A DNA stretch of 64,000 bases from an uncultured Prevotella sp. (GTDB taxonomy: Bacteria; Bacteroidota; Bacteroidia; Bacteroidales; Bacteroidaceae): NCBI GenBank assembly GCA_902495455.1, contig CABUXJ010000001.1:62001-126000 (forward strand). The letters are read 5' to 3'. The translations under genes were made by a program, and so were the position numbers. Below, piece by piece: positions 19,565 through 28,315 of this stretch. The notes beneath the pieces were generated by a model, which was not told the DNA's origin, made no database searches, and worked only from the letters and a program-made list of their open reading frames with translations. Positions within the stretch are counted from its first letter, which is position 1. The number at the start of each line of letters is the position of its first letter.

Positions 19565-20248
19565 ATGGAATATACAGATAAAGAATATTGTTTGGAAGTT
19601 TGGGGTGACTGGGCTTGCTTCACCCGACCTGAACTGAAGGTGGAACGAGTGAGTTATGATGTCATTACGCCTTCAGCGGCACGTGCCATTTTTGAAGCAA
19701 TACTTTTCAAACGCTATGCCATGCGCTGGCAAGTGACGAAAATAGAAGTTCTTAAACCTATCAAGTGGGCTACCATCAGAAGGAATGAGGTAGGGGCATT
19801 GGCCGGTAAGAATCCAATCTTCATTGAAGATAAACGTCAGCAGAAGAACTCCTTGCTTCTGCAAGATGTGCGCTATCGTATTTATGCAAAGCTGGTATTT
19901 ATTCCGGTAAAAGACCGTCCGAAGGAGGCCTTTGTCAAGCATAAACCCGGTGATGATGAGAATCCGATGAAATATTATCAGATGTTCGAGCGCCGGGCAT
20001 CGCAAGGACAATGTTTCACTCAACCGTATCTCGGTTGCCGGGAGTTTGCTGCAAATTGGAAGTATATTGATAACAAAGAACAACCTGAATTATTCTCCTT
20101 GTCAGAAGACAGGGATTTCGGAATCATGCTTTATGATATGGATTTTGAAGGAAATCAGAAGAAACCGGATGCGATGTTCTATCGTGCAAGGATGGAGCAA
20201 GGTGTGATTGTCGTACCCGATAAAGACAGTGAGGAGGTGCTGAGATGA
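19565..20248 (+). CDS. cas5: Cas5 of type I-C, crRNA-processing endoribonuclease
   Basis: 227 residues, the length of Cas5c/Cas5d. In type I-C, which has no Cas6, this protein cuts pre-crRNA at the base of the repeat hairpin and stays on the crRNA 5' handle. The opening (CLEVWGDWACFTRPELKVER) and TPSAARAIFEAILF are typical. The segment IEVLKPIKWATIRRNEV holds the conserved basic residues. It overlaps cas8c by four bases (ATGA at 20245), so translation is coupled. No cas6 is found in the operon, in line with subtype I-C. Confidence 0.95.
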   Translation: MEYTDKEYCLEVWGDWACFTRPELKVERVSYDVITPSAARAIFEAILFKRYAMRWQVTKIEVLKPIKWATIRRNEVGALAGKNPIFIEDKRQQKNSLLLQDVRYRIYAKLVFIPVKDRPKEAFVKHKPGDDENPMKYYQMFERRASQGQCFTQPYLGCREFAANWKYIDNKEQPELFSLSEDRDFGIMLYDMDFEGNQKKPDAMFYRARMEQGVIVVPDKDSEEVLR

Positions 20249-21966
20249 TACTGAAAGCATTATATGATTACTACCATCGGAGCGGGGATTTACCGGCTTT
20301 TGGGATGGAACTGAAAGAAATAGGTTTTATCATCGTTATTGATAAGCGTGGTAATTTCTTACGTTTTGAAGACAGACGTATAGACAAAAAGTCTGCACAA
20401 CAGTTTCTTGTCAAGAAGAGCGTAGGGCGTTCGAGTGCCCCTGTCGCAAACTATCTATATGATAATAGCCAGTATGTATTTGGTTATTCCGACAAAGGGG
20501 ACATGGAAAACATGCGCAAGTATTTTGATACATTCAAAGCGAAGATCAGACATATATATGACATGTTCCCCAATAATGAAGTCATGCAAGCTCTTCATGC
20601 TTTTTATCAGCAGGAACCATCAGATATGGTTGATGTCATGAAGAATGATTCTCTTTGGGACGATATAAACAAGAATCTCAATAAGAAGTATTCTACATTC
20701 TCTTTTCTTATCGATGGTGATACGGAAATTGTGGCTTCTAGACGCGAATTAATAAACTTAGAATGTGGTGGCAATGAAGTTGATGGAAGTATTTGCTTGG
20801 TAACAGGCAGACACTCAAAAACGGTAGAGATCACTACAGCTACAACGATTCAGGGGAGTCAGGCTACAGCTAAACTTGTTGCATTCCAAGTCAATTCCGG
20901 ATATGATTCGTATGGAAAGTTAAAAGGACATAACGCTCCCATATCCGAAGAGGCCGAATTTGCGTATACCACAGCATTGAATCACTTGTTGTGTTCTGGT
21001 TCTCACAATAAATTCCTAATCGGTTCACGGACATTCCTTTTCTGGGCGTCTTCCAATAGTGAGGCAGCAAAGATGTCTGAGGATAGTCTGTTCGCTTTGT
21101 TGGGAAGAGCCGAGGACGATAACGATAATCCCAACAGACGCATAGAATTGGTACGGCGTACATTCATGTCCATCTATAACGGAACATTGCCAACCAACAA
21201 AGATGATAAATTCTTTATTTTAGGTCTGGCTCCCAATTCGGCCCGAATAGCGGTTGTGTATTGGAACGAACTGCCATTGCGTGAGTTTGCCGGCTTAATC
21301 AGCAAACATTTCACGGATATGGAGATTGTTGACACACGTAAAGACAAGAACCCGTATGTAGGATTACATTCCATTCTTGGAAATGTCACTCTTGGAGGAA
21401 AGTCAAGCGATGCTACACCCAACCTTCCTGATGCTGTGGTGAAAAGCATCTTCCAAGGTCAGCCGTATCCGGCCTCTCTGTTTCAGGCTTGCATACGCCG
21501 CATACGTGCGGAACAATCAGTTAACATTGTACGTGCTGCCATTATCAAGGCTTATCTTAACCGACTAAATGATAATAACAACAATAAGAAACTCGATATT
21601 ATGTTAGACAAAGAAAATCAAAATCAAGGGTATCTTTGCGGAAGGCTGTTTGCTGTTCTCGACAAGATACAAGAAGATGCAAACAACATTCATTCCATTC
21701 GTGAGCGTTATATGAATGCTGCATCGTCAACTCCGGCTACGGTATTTGCCACAATCCTTAATCTTTCTGCCCATCATTTGGAGAAACTTAATGAAGGAAA
21801 ACAGGTGTTTTATGAGAAGTTGAAACAGGAAATCATTGCCAAACTTGATGCTGATGGTTTTCCAGCTCATCTTGACCTTCAAGATCAAGGACGCTTCTTC
21901 GTTGGATATTATCATCAGCGGCAAGCGTTTTTCATGGGTAAAGAGAATAAAGAAACAGAAGAGTAA
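20245..21966 (+). CDS. cas8c: Cascade large subunit Cas8c (Csd1)
   Basis: 573 residues, the Csd1 family. It recognises the PAM and holds the target DNA in the type I-C Cascade. Family features include the N-terminal YDYYHRSGDLPAFGMELKEI, DKKSAQQFLVKKSVGRSSAP, GHNAPISEEAEFAYTTALN and FLFWASSNSE. In type I-C the 3' part of this gene usually carries an internal start for a small Cas11c subunit; an ATG in the region from about 21600 (e.g. MLDKENQNQGYLCGRLFAVL) could serve, but the sequence alone does not prove it. Four-base overlap with cas5 and a 27-base gap to cas7. Confidence 0.95.
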   Translation: MILKALYDYYHRSGDLPAFGMELKEIGFIIVIDKRGNFLRFEDRRIDKKSAQQFLVKKSVGRSSAPVANYLYDNSQYVFGYSDKGDMENMRKYFDTFKAKIRHIYDMFPNNEVMQALHAFYQQEPSDMVDVMKNDSLWDDINKNLNKKYSTFSFLIDGDTEIVASRRELINLECGGNEVDGSICLVTGRHSKTVEITTATTIQGSQATAKLVAFQVNSGYDSYGKLKGHNAPISEEAEFAYTTALNHLLCSGSHNKFLIGSRTFLFWASSNSEAAKMSEDSLFALLGRAEDDNDNPNRRIELVRRTFMSIYNGTLPTNKDDKFFILGLAPNSARIAVVYWNELPLREFAGLISKHFTDMEIVDTRKDKNPYVGLHSILGNVTLGGKSSDATPNLPDAVVKSIFQGQPYPASLFQACIRRIRAEQSVNIVRAAIIKAYLNRLNDNNNNKKLDIMLDKENQNQGYLCGRLFAVLDKIQEDANNIHSIRERYMNAASSTPATVFATILNLSAHHLEKLNEGKQVFYEKLKQEIIAKLDADGFPAHLDLQDQGRFFVGYYHQRQAFFMGKENKETEE

Positions 21967-21993
21967 TAACAAATAATTTTAAAGAATACAGCT

Positions 21994-22845
21994 ATGTCAG
22001 AATTAAAAAACAGAATCGATTTCGTTTACATCTTTGATGTGCAGGACGGTAATCCGAATGGAGATCCTGATGCAGGTAATCTTCCTCGTGTGGATGCCGA
22101 AACAGGTATGGGCTTAGTCACGGATGTTTGTCTTAAGCGTAAGGTGCGCAACTACGTACAAGTGGCCAAAGGTATGGAAGAAGGTTATGATATCTTTATT
22201 AAAGAGAAAGCCGTTTTAAATACTTTGATAGACAAGGCACATGATGACTCTGAGGTAAAAAATGCCAAAGCTAAGACAGACGCAGCACGTCGCTTTATGT
22301 GCAAGAATTATTTTGATATTAGAACATTTGGGGCTGTCATGTCAACCGGTAAGAATGCCGGTCAAGTCCGTGGACCTATTCAATTAACCTTTTCCCGTTC
22401 TGTTAGCCCTATTGCCGCAGCAGAACATTCTATTACCCGTATGGCAGTGGCAACTGAAAAAGAAGCTGAGAAACAGAGTGGCGACAATCGTACAATGGGT
22501 CGCAAGGCTACCGTACCCTACGGACTCTATGTCTGCCACGGTTTCATTTCTGCCAGTCTTGCTCAACAGACAGGTTTTTCAGAAGAAGACCTCGCACTGT
22601 TCTGGGAAGCTCTGAAGAACATGTTCGATGTTGACCGTTCTGCTGCACGTGGATTGATGAGTGCGCAGAAACTGATAGTTTTCAAGCATGACTCTCCGTT
22701 GGGTAATGCTCCGGCCAACAAACTGTTTGACTTGGTTAAGGTGGAAAAGATTTGTGACGGATCCCCGCGTTCGTTCAGTGACTATTCTGTTACAATAGAC
22801 AAGGAACATGTCCCGTCAAATATCAAAGTTGAGGAGCTTATATAA
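21994..22845 (+). CDS. cas7: Cascade backbone protein Cas7 (Csd2), type I-C
   Basis: 283 residues, the Csd2 family that polymerises along the crRNA spacer. The family signature FDVQDGNPNGDPDAGNLPR near the start and VDAETGMGLVTDVCLKRKVRN follow the RAMP fold. Also visible: FDIRTFGAVMSTGKNAGQVR, GPIQLTFSRSVSPI and YGLYVCHGFISASLAQQTGF. Complete. It is separated from cas4 by eight bases. Confidence 0.96.
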   Translation: MSELKNRIDFVYIFDVQDGNPNGDPDAGNLPRVDAETGMGLVTDVCLKRKVRNYVQVAKGMEEGYDIFIKEKAVLNTLIDKAHDDSEVKNAKAKTDAARRFMCKNYFDIRTFGAVMSTGKNAGQVRGPIQLTFSRSVSPIAAAEHSITRMAVATEKEAEKQSGDNRTMGRKATVPYGLYVCHGFISASLAQQTGFSEEDLALFWEALKNMFDVDRSAARGLMSAQKLIVFKHDSPLGNAPANKLFDLVKVEKICDGSPRSFSDYSVTIDKEHVPSNIKVEELI

Positions 22846-22853
22846 TAAGGTAT

Positions 22854-23519
22854 ATGTATAGCGAAGACGATATGCTCATGTTGTCGGGGATTCAGCACTT
22901 CAGGTTCTGTCCCCGGCAATGGGCCTTGATTCACATTGAACAGCAATGGGACGATAACCGTCTTACCATTGAAGGGCAGATTCTGCATAAGCATGTGGAT
23001 GATCCGTTCTACAGGCAGAAGTGCGGCGACCAGATAACATTGCGTGCTGTGAATATCGCTTCGCGTGAGTTGGGCCTCTATGGCATTTCCGATGCCATAG
23101 AGTTGCTTCCTTCTCCATCCTCGGAAGACACAATATTGCATCCCAAATACCCAGGACGTTGGCGGCCTGTTGTGGTGGAATATAAGCATGGAAGACCGAA
23201 AAAGAATGAAGTGGATGAAGTGCAGTTAGCGGCACAGACGATGTGCCTTGAAGAAATGTACGCAATCCATATACCATACGGCGTATTCTTTTATGGAGAA
23301 CTTCGTCATCGGGTAGAGGTGACTATAACAGACGAGTTGCGCGATATCGTCATACAATGTGCTCGGGATATGCATGATATATTCAGCAATGCGGTTATCC
23401 CAAAAGCTGAATATGGAAAGCATTGCGACAAATGTTCACTGAAGGAAATCTGTATGCCGGCGATGGCTAAAAATTGTACGACGGTAGATACCTACCTCAA
23501 TAAAAACTTATATACATGA
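22854..23519 (+). CDS. cas4: Cas4, adaptation exonuclease with iron-sulfur cluster
   Basis: 221 residues, RecB-like fold. Cas4 trims prespacers and helps choose spacers with the right PAM. The four cluster cysteines are visible: Cys19 in RFCPRQWAL, and Cys191, Cys194, Cys200 in KHCDKCSLKEIC. The nuclease residues lie in GISDAIELLP, VVVEYKHGRPKKNE and DEVQLAAQTMCLEEM. It overlaps cas1 by four bases (ATGA at 23516), typical for I-C adaptation modules. Confidence 0.95.
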   Translation: MYSEDDMLMLSGIQHFRFCPRQWALIHIEQQWDDNRLTIEGQILHKHVDDPFYRQKCGDQITLRAVNIASRELGLYGISDAIELLPSPSSEDTILHPKYPGRWRPVVVEYKHGRPKKNEVDEVQLAAQTMCLEEMYAIHIPYGVFFYGELRHRVEVTITDELRDIVIQCARDMHDIFSNAVIPKAEYGKHCDKCSLKEICMPAMAKNCTTVDTYLNKNLYT

Positions 23520-24538
23520 GAAAGTTATTGAATACTTTGTATGTGACAACACCGGAAGCCTATCTGAGCAAGGATGGGCTGAATGTTGTCGTGTCTGTCA
23601 GGCAAGAGGAGGTGTTCCGTATTCCGGCCATAAACATAGAAGGTATTGTTACGTTCGGATATATGGGCGCAAGTCCCGGTGTGATGAAACTGTGCAGTGA
23701 CAATGGCATATCGTTGACATTCCTTTCACCGCATGGCAGATTCATCGGCCGCGTGCAAGGAGCGACAAGGGGGAATGTGTTGCTTCGCAAGAGACAATAC
23801 CAATTGTCGGACGATGAGTCATGGTCGTTGAATGTGGCAAGGTTGATGATTGGCGGAAAAATTCAGAACTATCGTAATATTCTGAGAAGGTATATTCGTG
23901 ATTATGGAGAAGATGAGGCCATCAATCAGGCGGTGCGTGTATTGGAGCATGCCAAGCGTGATGCACTAACGGCTCAGGATAAAACGGCACTGATAGGTTA
24001 TGAAGGTATGGCTTCGGGTGCTTATTTTGAAGTGCTTCCGGTCCTGATCCTTAATCAGAAGTCCGATTTCCCGTTTCATGGCCGTAACCGCCGTCCTCCC
24101 AAGGATGCTGTGAATGCCATGTTATCTTTTGCCTATACTTTGATAGCCAATGATGTTTCTGCTGCGCTTGAGACTGTCGGTCTTGATCCATACGTAGGAT
24201 TTATGCATACACTTCGTCCTGGGCGTACATCTTTGGCTTTGGACATGATGGAGGAACTGCGTGCTTATATGGGTGACCGTTTTGTATTGTCTTTAATCAA
24301 TAAAAGACAGATAACAATCAAAGATTTCTTGTTTCAAGGTGACAATGGAGTCGTTATGACGGATAAAGGAAAAAAGACTTTTATTTCTGCGTGGCAGAAC
24401 AGGAAACGTGAAGTGATAATCCATCCTTATCTGAATGAAAAGGTTGAAATAGGTCTTTTGCCATACATACAGGCCATGCTGATGGCGAAGTATGTCAGGC
24501 AGGACATTGATAACTATCCGGTATTTCTAATAAAATGA
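23516..24538 (+). CDS. cas1: Cas1 integrase, type I-C
   Basis: 340 residues, the metal-dependent integrase that with Cas2 inserts spacers at the leader end of the array. Metal ligands are present: Glu163 in GYEGMASGAYFE, His231 in FMHTLRPGR and Glu246 in LALDMMEELR. Complete and uninterrupted, so the adaptation module looks active. Coupled to cas4, ten bases before cas2. Confidence 0.97.
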   Translation: MRKLLNTLYVTTPEAYLSKDGLNVVVSVRQEEVFRIPAINIEGIVTFGYMGASPGVMKLCSDNGISLTFLSPHGRFIGRVQGATRGNVLLRKRQYQLSDDESWSLNVARLMIGGKIQNYRNILRRYIRDYGEDEAINQAVRVLEHAKRDALTAQDKTALIGYEGMASGAYFEVLPVLILNQKSDFPFHGRNRRPPKDAVNAMLSFAYTLIANDVSAALETVGLDPYVGFMHTLRPGRTSLALDMMEELRAYMGDRFVLSLINKRQITIKDFLFQGDNGVVMTDKGKKTFISAWQNRKREVIIHPYLNEKVEIGLLPYIQAMLMAKYVRQDIDNYPVFLIK

Positions 24539-24547
24539 TTTTGGACT

Positions 24548-24838
24548 ATGTATATTCTTGTGACATACGATGTGGATACAACAAGTAGGGAAGGGGCGCG
24601 CCGTTTAAGGTGTGTGGCTAAAGCCTGTATGGATTACGGGCAGAGGGTACAAAATTCTGTCTTTGAGTGTGAGGTTACAGATGCGCAATATTGTCTCTTG
24701 AAAGAACGTATCAAAAATATTATTGATATGTCTCTTGATAGTATTCGATTTTATCTTCTCAGTAAGAGTGAGAGTAGGAGGGTAGAAGTGATAGGTGTTG
24801 AAACTGCTTATAAAGTTAATGAGGCTCTTATTATATAA
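24548..24838 (+). CDS. cas2: Cas2, spacer integration partner
   Basis: 96 residues, the ferredoxin-like Cas2 that forms the scaffold of the Cas1-Cas2 integrase. The N-terminal YILVTYDVDTTSREGARRL carries the conserved Asp after the first strand, and YGQRVQNSVFECEV is the family core. Last cas gene. The array leader follows directly. Confidence 0.97.
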   Translation: MYILVTYDVDTTSREGARRLRCVAKACMDYGQRVQNSVFECEVTDAQYCLLKERIKNIIDMSLDSIRFYLLSKSESRRVEVIGVETAYKVNEALII

Positions 24839-25008
24839 TAGGATGCGAACGTGTGGTATTACAAAGAATGTAGTTTTTCCGCGATTGCTAATAATCAGCA
24901 TATTAAGAACTCTATGAGACAATAAATTATCATTAAATAGAAATTAAAAATAGATTCGCATATTGGTATGGCTAAATGACTGATAAACAAGATGGAATTA
25001 CATAGACA
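24839..25008 (+). promoter_or_regulatory. CRISPR leader
   Basis: An A/T-rich 170-base stretch without a gene, between cas2 and the first repeat. Its position on the cas side and the repeat ending in ATTGAAAC define this as the leader-proximal end, where new spacers enter and array transcription should start. Confidence 0.75.
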
Positions 25009-26618
25009 GTCGCACCCCGTGTGGGTGCGTGGATTGAAACATTTTTTTATTAGGGCGGGCATGTTGTTATTAAGAGTCGCACCCCGTGTGGGTGCGTGGA
25101 TTGAAACTCCTCGTAGCTGCTCATTGTGTCTATTAACCATCGTCGCACCCCGTGTGGGTGCGTGGATTGAAACTATAATCGTAACGGTAATCAGGTGTCG
25201 CGAGTTTGGACGTCGCACCCCGTGTGGGTGCGTGGATTGAAACAGAACCTTGATTAATACCAAAAAGAGAGCCAATGGCACCGTCGCACCCCGTGTGGGT
25301 GCGTGGATTGAAACAGACATAAGATACTTAGTCCAATTCTGAAGTTCAGTCGCACCCCGTGTGGGTGCGTGGATTGAAACATTAGAAGCCTTAACATTCC
25401 AATGCTTTTCCATCGTCGCACCCCGTGTGGGTGCGTGGATTGAAACGGATTACATTCAACGCACCTCTTTGGATCGTTTTAGTCGCACCCCGTGTGGGTG
25501 CGTGGATTGAAACTCTAATATCTTACCCAATGTGTAATCCATTTGTGCGTCGCACCCCGTGTGGGTGCGTGGATTGAAACAACGTCAGACGCGGCTTAAT
25601 CTTGAACTGCAGAAGTCGCACCCCGTGTGGGTGCGTGGATTGAAACCATCTGAGTTTTAAAATCGAGATTGCCGGAGTTTGGTCGCACCCCGTGTGGGTG
25701 CGTGGATTGAAACGCTCACGGCTACGCCTGCGCGGGCGTCTGAGGGTGTCGCACCCCGTGTGGGTGCGTGGATTGAAACGTTATTACGCTTGCGGAGAGT
25801 ACGGACCCGTCCGTCGCACCCCGTGTGGGTGCGTGGATTGAAACTGTTTTGGAAACTGACTCAACTTCAGAACCTTTTTCGTCGCACCCCGTGTGGGTGC
25901 GTGGATTGAAACTGAATCTGTCATGTCGCCCTTTATATGAACACCGTCGCACCCCGTGTGGGTGCGTGGATTGAAACAAGAGCAGCTTTAGCAAGATAAG
26001 CGGCATTACTGCGGTCGCACCCCGTGTGGGTGCGTGGATTGAAACCCCTCTTTGGTTATGGACACAACCTTTATGCAGGGTCGCACCCCGTGTGGGTGCG
26101 TGGATTGAAACTCCTTGCGCGCCTTTTCCTCAGCAGCAGCCTTGGCGTCGCACCCCGTGTGGGTGCGTGGATTGAAACACGATAGGAGCAACCATAGCCT
26201 GAGCCGTGGTAAAGTCGCACCCCGTGTGGGTGCGTGGATTGAAACTTGTAAGTTTGTGGGTACAATAAACGCACCTCTGTCGCACCCCGTGTGGGTGCGT
26301 GGATTGAAACTTGCTCTTATCATTGAGTCGGCGATACCGTAGGGTCGCACCCCGTGTGGGTGCGTGGATTGAAACCTGTCAGCAACCACGCCGACGACAC
26401 GCCATAGTGTCGCACCCCGTGTGGGTGCGTGGATTGAAACTAACTTCTGATAATTTTTGAATATCTGGACGAAAGTCGCACCCCGTGTGGGTGCGTGGAT
26501 TGAAACACATATCATTGATGCGAGTTGAGAGATGGAGCGCGTCGCACCCCGTGTGGGTGCGTGGATTGAAACCACTATTACTCGGTACAGCGTGGCATGC
26601 AGCAGATAGGTCGCACCC
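25009..26618 (+). CRISPR. Type I-C CRISPR array: 24 identical repeats, 24 spacers, truncated last repeat
   Basis: The 32-base repeat starts GTCGCACCCCGTGTGGGTGC and ends GTGGATTGAAAC. Its GCACCC/GGGTGC stem with loop CGTGT is the type I-C hairpin cut by Cas5. All 24 full copies (25009 to 26572) are identical by eye. Spacers are 33-39 bases, mostly 33-36, and all different. After spacer 24 (37 bases, 26573-26609) only the first nine repeat bases remain (26610-26618). The next base starts the stop codon of the minus-strand DUF4421 gene. Uniform repeats and intact cas genes suggest an active system. Confidence 0.98.
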
Positions 26619-27593
26619 TCATAGCATTACGCCGAAGAACAGGCGGCCGCGCCATTTTGAGTCGGCAAATCTCATTTTCTCCGGCGACCCGATGTTCATA
26701 ATGCTGGCCACCATTGACAGGCCGGTGAAGCAGCGTGGGAAATGATAGATTATGGCGGCTCGGCTCGTTATTATCACCTCAGGAAAGCTGTAGTCTATCT
26801 TGCGGCTCGCGCCGTCGGTCTCCATCCTGTTGCGCCCGTAAATAACGAAAGTGGGGAGCGTGGAGATGTGGAACAGCCAGCGGCGGTCAACCACAAAGTT
26901 GTGGCCGTAGCCTCCGCCGATGGCAATCTGTGCAAGATGGATGTCGAAGGGTTGTGACGTCAGCGCCTCGCTGCGGTCAGCGCTGACAACGCCGCCCCAA
27001 AGCGAAAGCCCCAGCATCCAGCTGCCGGCACTGCGCCGCTGCCGGTATGACTGGCTTAGGGCGGCGGGATAGGAGAAACGACGGTGATTGAAGACATAAT
27101 ATCCGTTGGCCGAGAGTATGGTGTGACGTACAAGTCCGCCGGTCACGTCGTTCTCAATGCCGTCGCGTGTCACTGTTCCTGAGAATGTCTTCGACGAGTG
27201 CAGCACGATTTCCCCGCCCATCTTGTTTCCGTATGAACTTACGTTCAGTTCCATGTCGTTGTTGCGGCCGGTGAGATGGGCCGGATTGAGCGACAGTCCG
27301 AGTGACAGTCCGCGGTAGGCCACGCTCACGCTGAATGTCTCACGCAGGGCCGACTGCAGTTCTGTCTCGTAGCTTACGCCGTCCATCGTGCCTTCTGTCT
27401 CTATCTGTGCCCCGGAGACATTGGCCCGCAGTTTCACTATCCACCGGCTTTCCGGCCTGCGGATGTACGCCGTGTCCACCTTTGCCCTGTAGTACATTTG
27501 TCCCGCCACGCTGTCTATGCGGTGGAGCAGACGGCTCTGTCCCATGACGTGACATGAGCAGCAGAGCAGCGCGGGCAGGACAAGTCTCTTCAT
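26619..27593 (-). CDS. DUF4421 family outer-membrane protein
   Basis: 324 residues, start ATG 27593 giving the signal peptide MKRLVLPALLCCSCHVMGQ. The family features are DTAYIRRPESRWIVKLRANV near the start, then alternating beta strands of a small barrel (GLSLGLSLNP, NKMGGEIVLHSS, GGGYGHNFVVDRRWLFHIST). The function of DUF4421 is not known. The protein ends in RGRLFFGVML, without the terminal aromatic residue usual for outer-membrane barrels, and its stop codon touches the truncated CRISPR repeat, so a few C-terminal residues may have been lost or replaced by a rearrangement. Confidence 0.8.
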   Translation of the reverse strand: MKRLVLPALLCCSCHVMGQSRLLHRIDSVAGQMYYRAKVDTAYIRRPESRWIVKLRANVSGAQIETEGTMDGVSYETELQSALRETFSVSVAYRGLSLGLSLNPAHLTGRNNDMELNVSSYGNKMGGEIVLHSSKTFSGTVTRDGIENDVTGGLVRHTILSANGYYVFNHRRFSYPAALSQSYRQRRSAGSWMLGLSLWGGVVSADRSEALTSQPFDIHLAQIAIGGGYGHNFVVDRRWLFHISTLPTFVIYGRNRMETDGASRKIDYSFPEVIITSRAAIIYHFPRCFTGLSMVASIMNIGSPEKMRFADSKWRGRLFFGVML

Positions 27594-27640
27594 ATCTATT
27601 TCCTTATTGTCAGTGTTCTGTACCTTCATCTAATGCCGTA

Positions 27641-27672
27641 CAAAAATACCTGTTTCCTTTCAAACGAGCAAA
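27641..27672 (-). promoter_or_regulatory. Promoter of the DUF4421 gene
   Basis: On the minus strand: TTTG (27672-27669), 20 bases, TATTTTTG (27648-27641). Full match to the Bacteroidota consensus. Predicted transcription start near 27634, leader of about 41 bases before ATG 27593. Confidence 0.65.
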
Positions 27673-27721
27673 TGACCGGTATTTAAAAATGTAACGAATG
27701 TGCAGGTTTTGTGTTGAAATG

Positions 27722-28245
27722 ATTTGTAAATTGTTTACAAAATCCTGCGCTGTTTTTCCTCCGTTTTTGCCGGTTTTCGGGCCTTACGGGCGCTGTTTCG
27801 ACCCATTTTGCATGTCTTTTGGCGACCGAAACTCAGCCTTTCGACCCCCGTAAGGGTCCCGCGGCTCTCGTTTTCAGCAAAACTTGGTGACTTTTTGATG
27901 GCCGTTTTCGAACAAAAAAACGGCTTTTTCCGACCAATGGGACCCTCCCGAGGTTGCAACGAGCATGCCGTCATGTTGCAACGGGGCGCTCGTTGCAATG
28001 CCGTAAGGGCCCCGTTGCAGAGCCGTAAGGGCCTCGTGGGGCCCCACTCCGACCCTCACCAAGGGGAGGGAGAGATGCCTTCGTTTATAAGTGATTGAGT
28101 ATGAATGTGTTGAGAAATATGCGGTTTTTTAGTCTGAAAAATCTTCCGATTTTTACCTTCGCGAGATTTGAAAATTTGGGAGCACGGCGGAAAAATTTTC
28201 AAAAGTGCCCCGAAAAAACGGTCTTAAATTCAGAATTATTTTAAC
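27722..28245 (-). repeat. Interspersed GC-rich element E3
   Basis: An inverted copy of the E1/E2 type. Read on the minus strand it has ATTCTGAATTTAAGACCG, a TTTTTTCGGGGCACTTTTGAAA segment close to that of E1, the GC-rich core (28040-27945), further GGGCCTTACGGGC blocks near 27780 and 27850, and the end CAGGATTTTGTAAACAATT. It fills most of the gap between the dinB stop and the DUF4421 promoter. No gene inside. Confidence 0.75.
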
Positions 28246-28315
28246 AAGGATGGCGGGCGTTTTTTTTGTTTACGTGGACGGCCGTAAATTAGAATTGTAA
28301 GGAAGTGCCGCTGCC

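Noticed and set aside
24895..26575. Open frames across the CRISPR array reading as repeats of SIHAPTRGAT, QSTHPHGVR or HPVWVRGLK
   Set aside because: These are translations of the CRISPR repeat in different frames; such spurious proteins are common around this repeat type.
25009..26618. Self-targeting spacers
   Set aside because: By eye no spacer matches the rest of the window; a genome-wide search could not be done.
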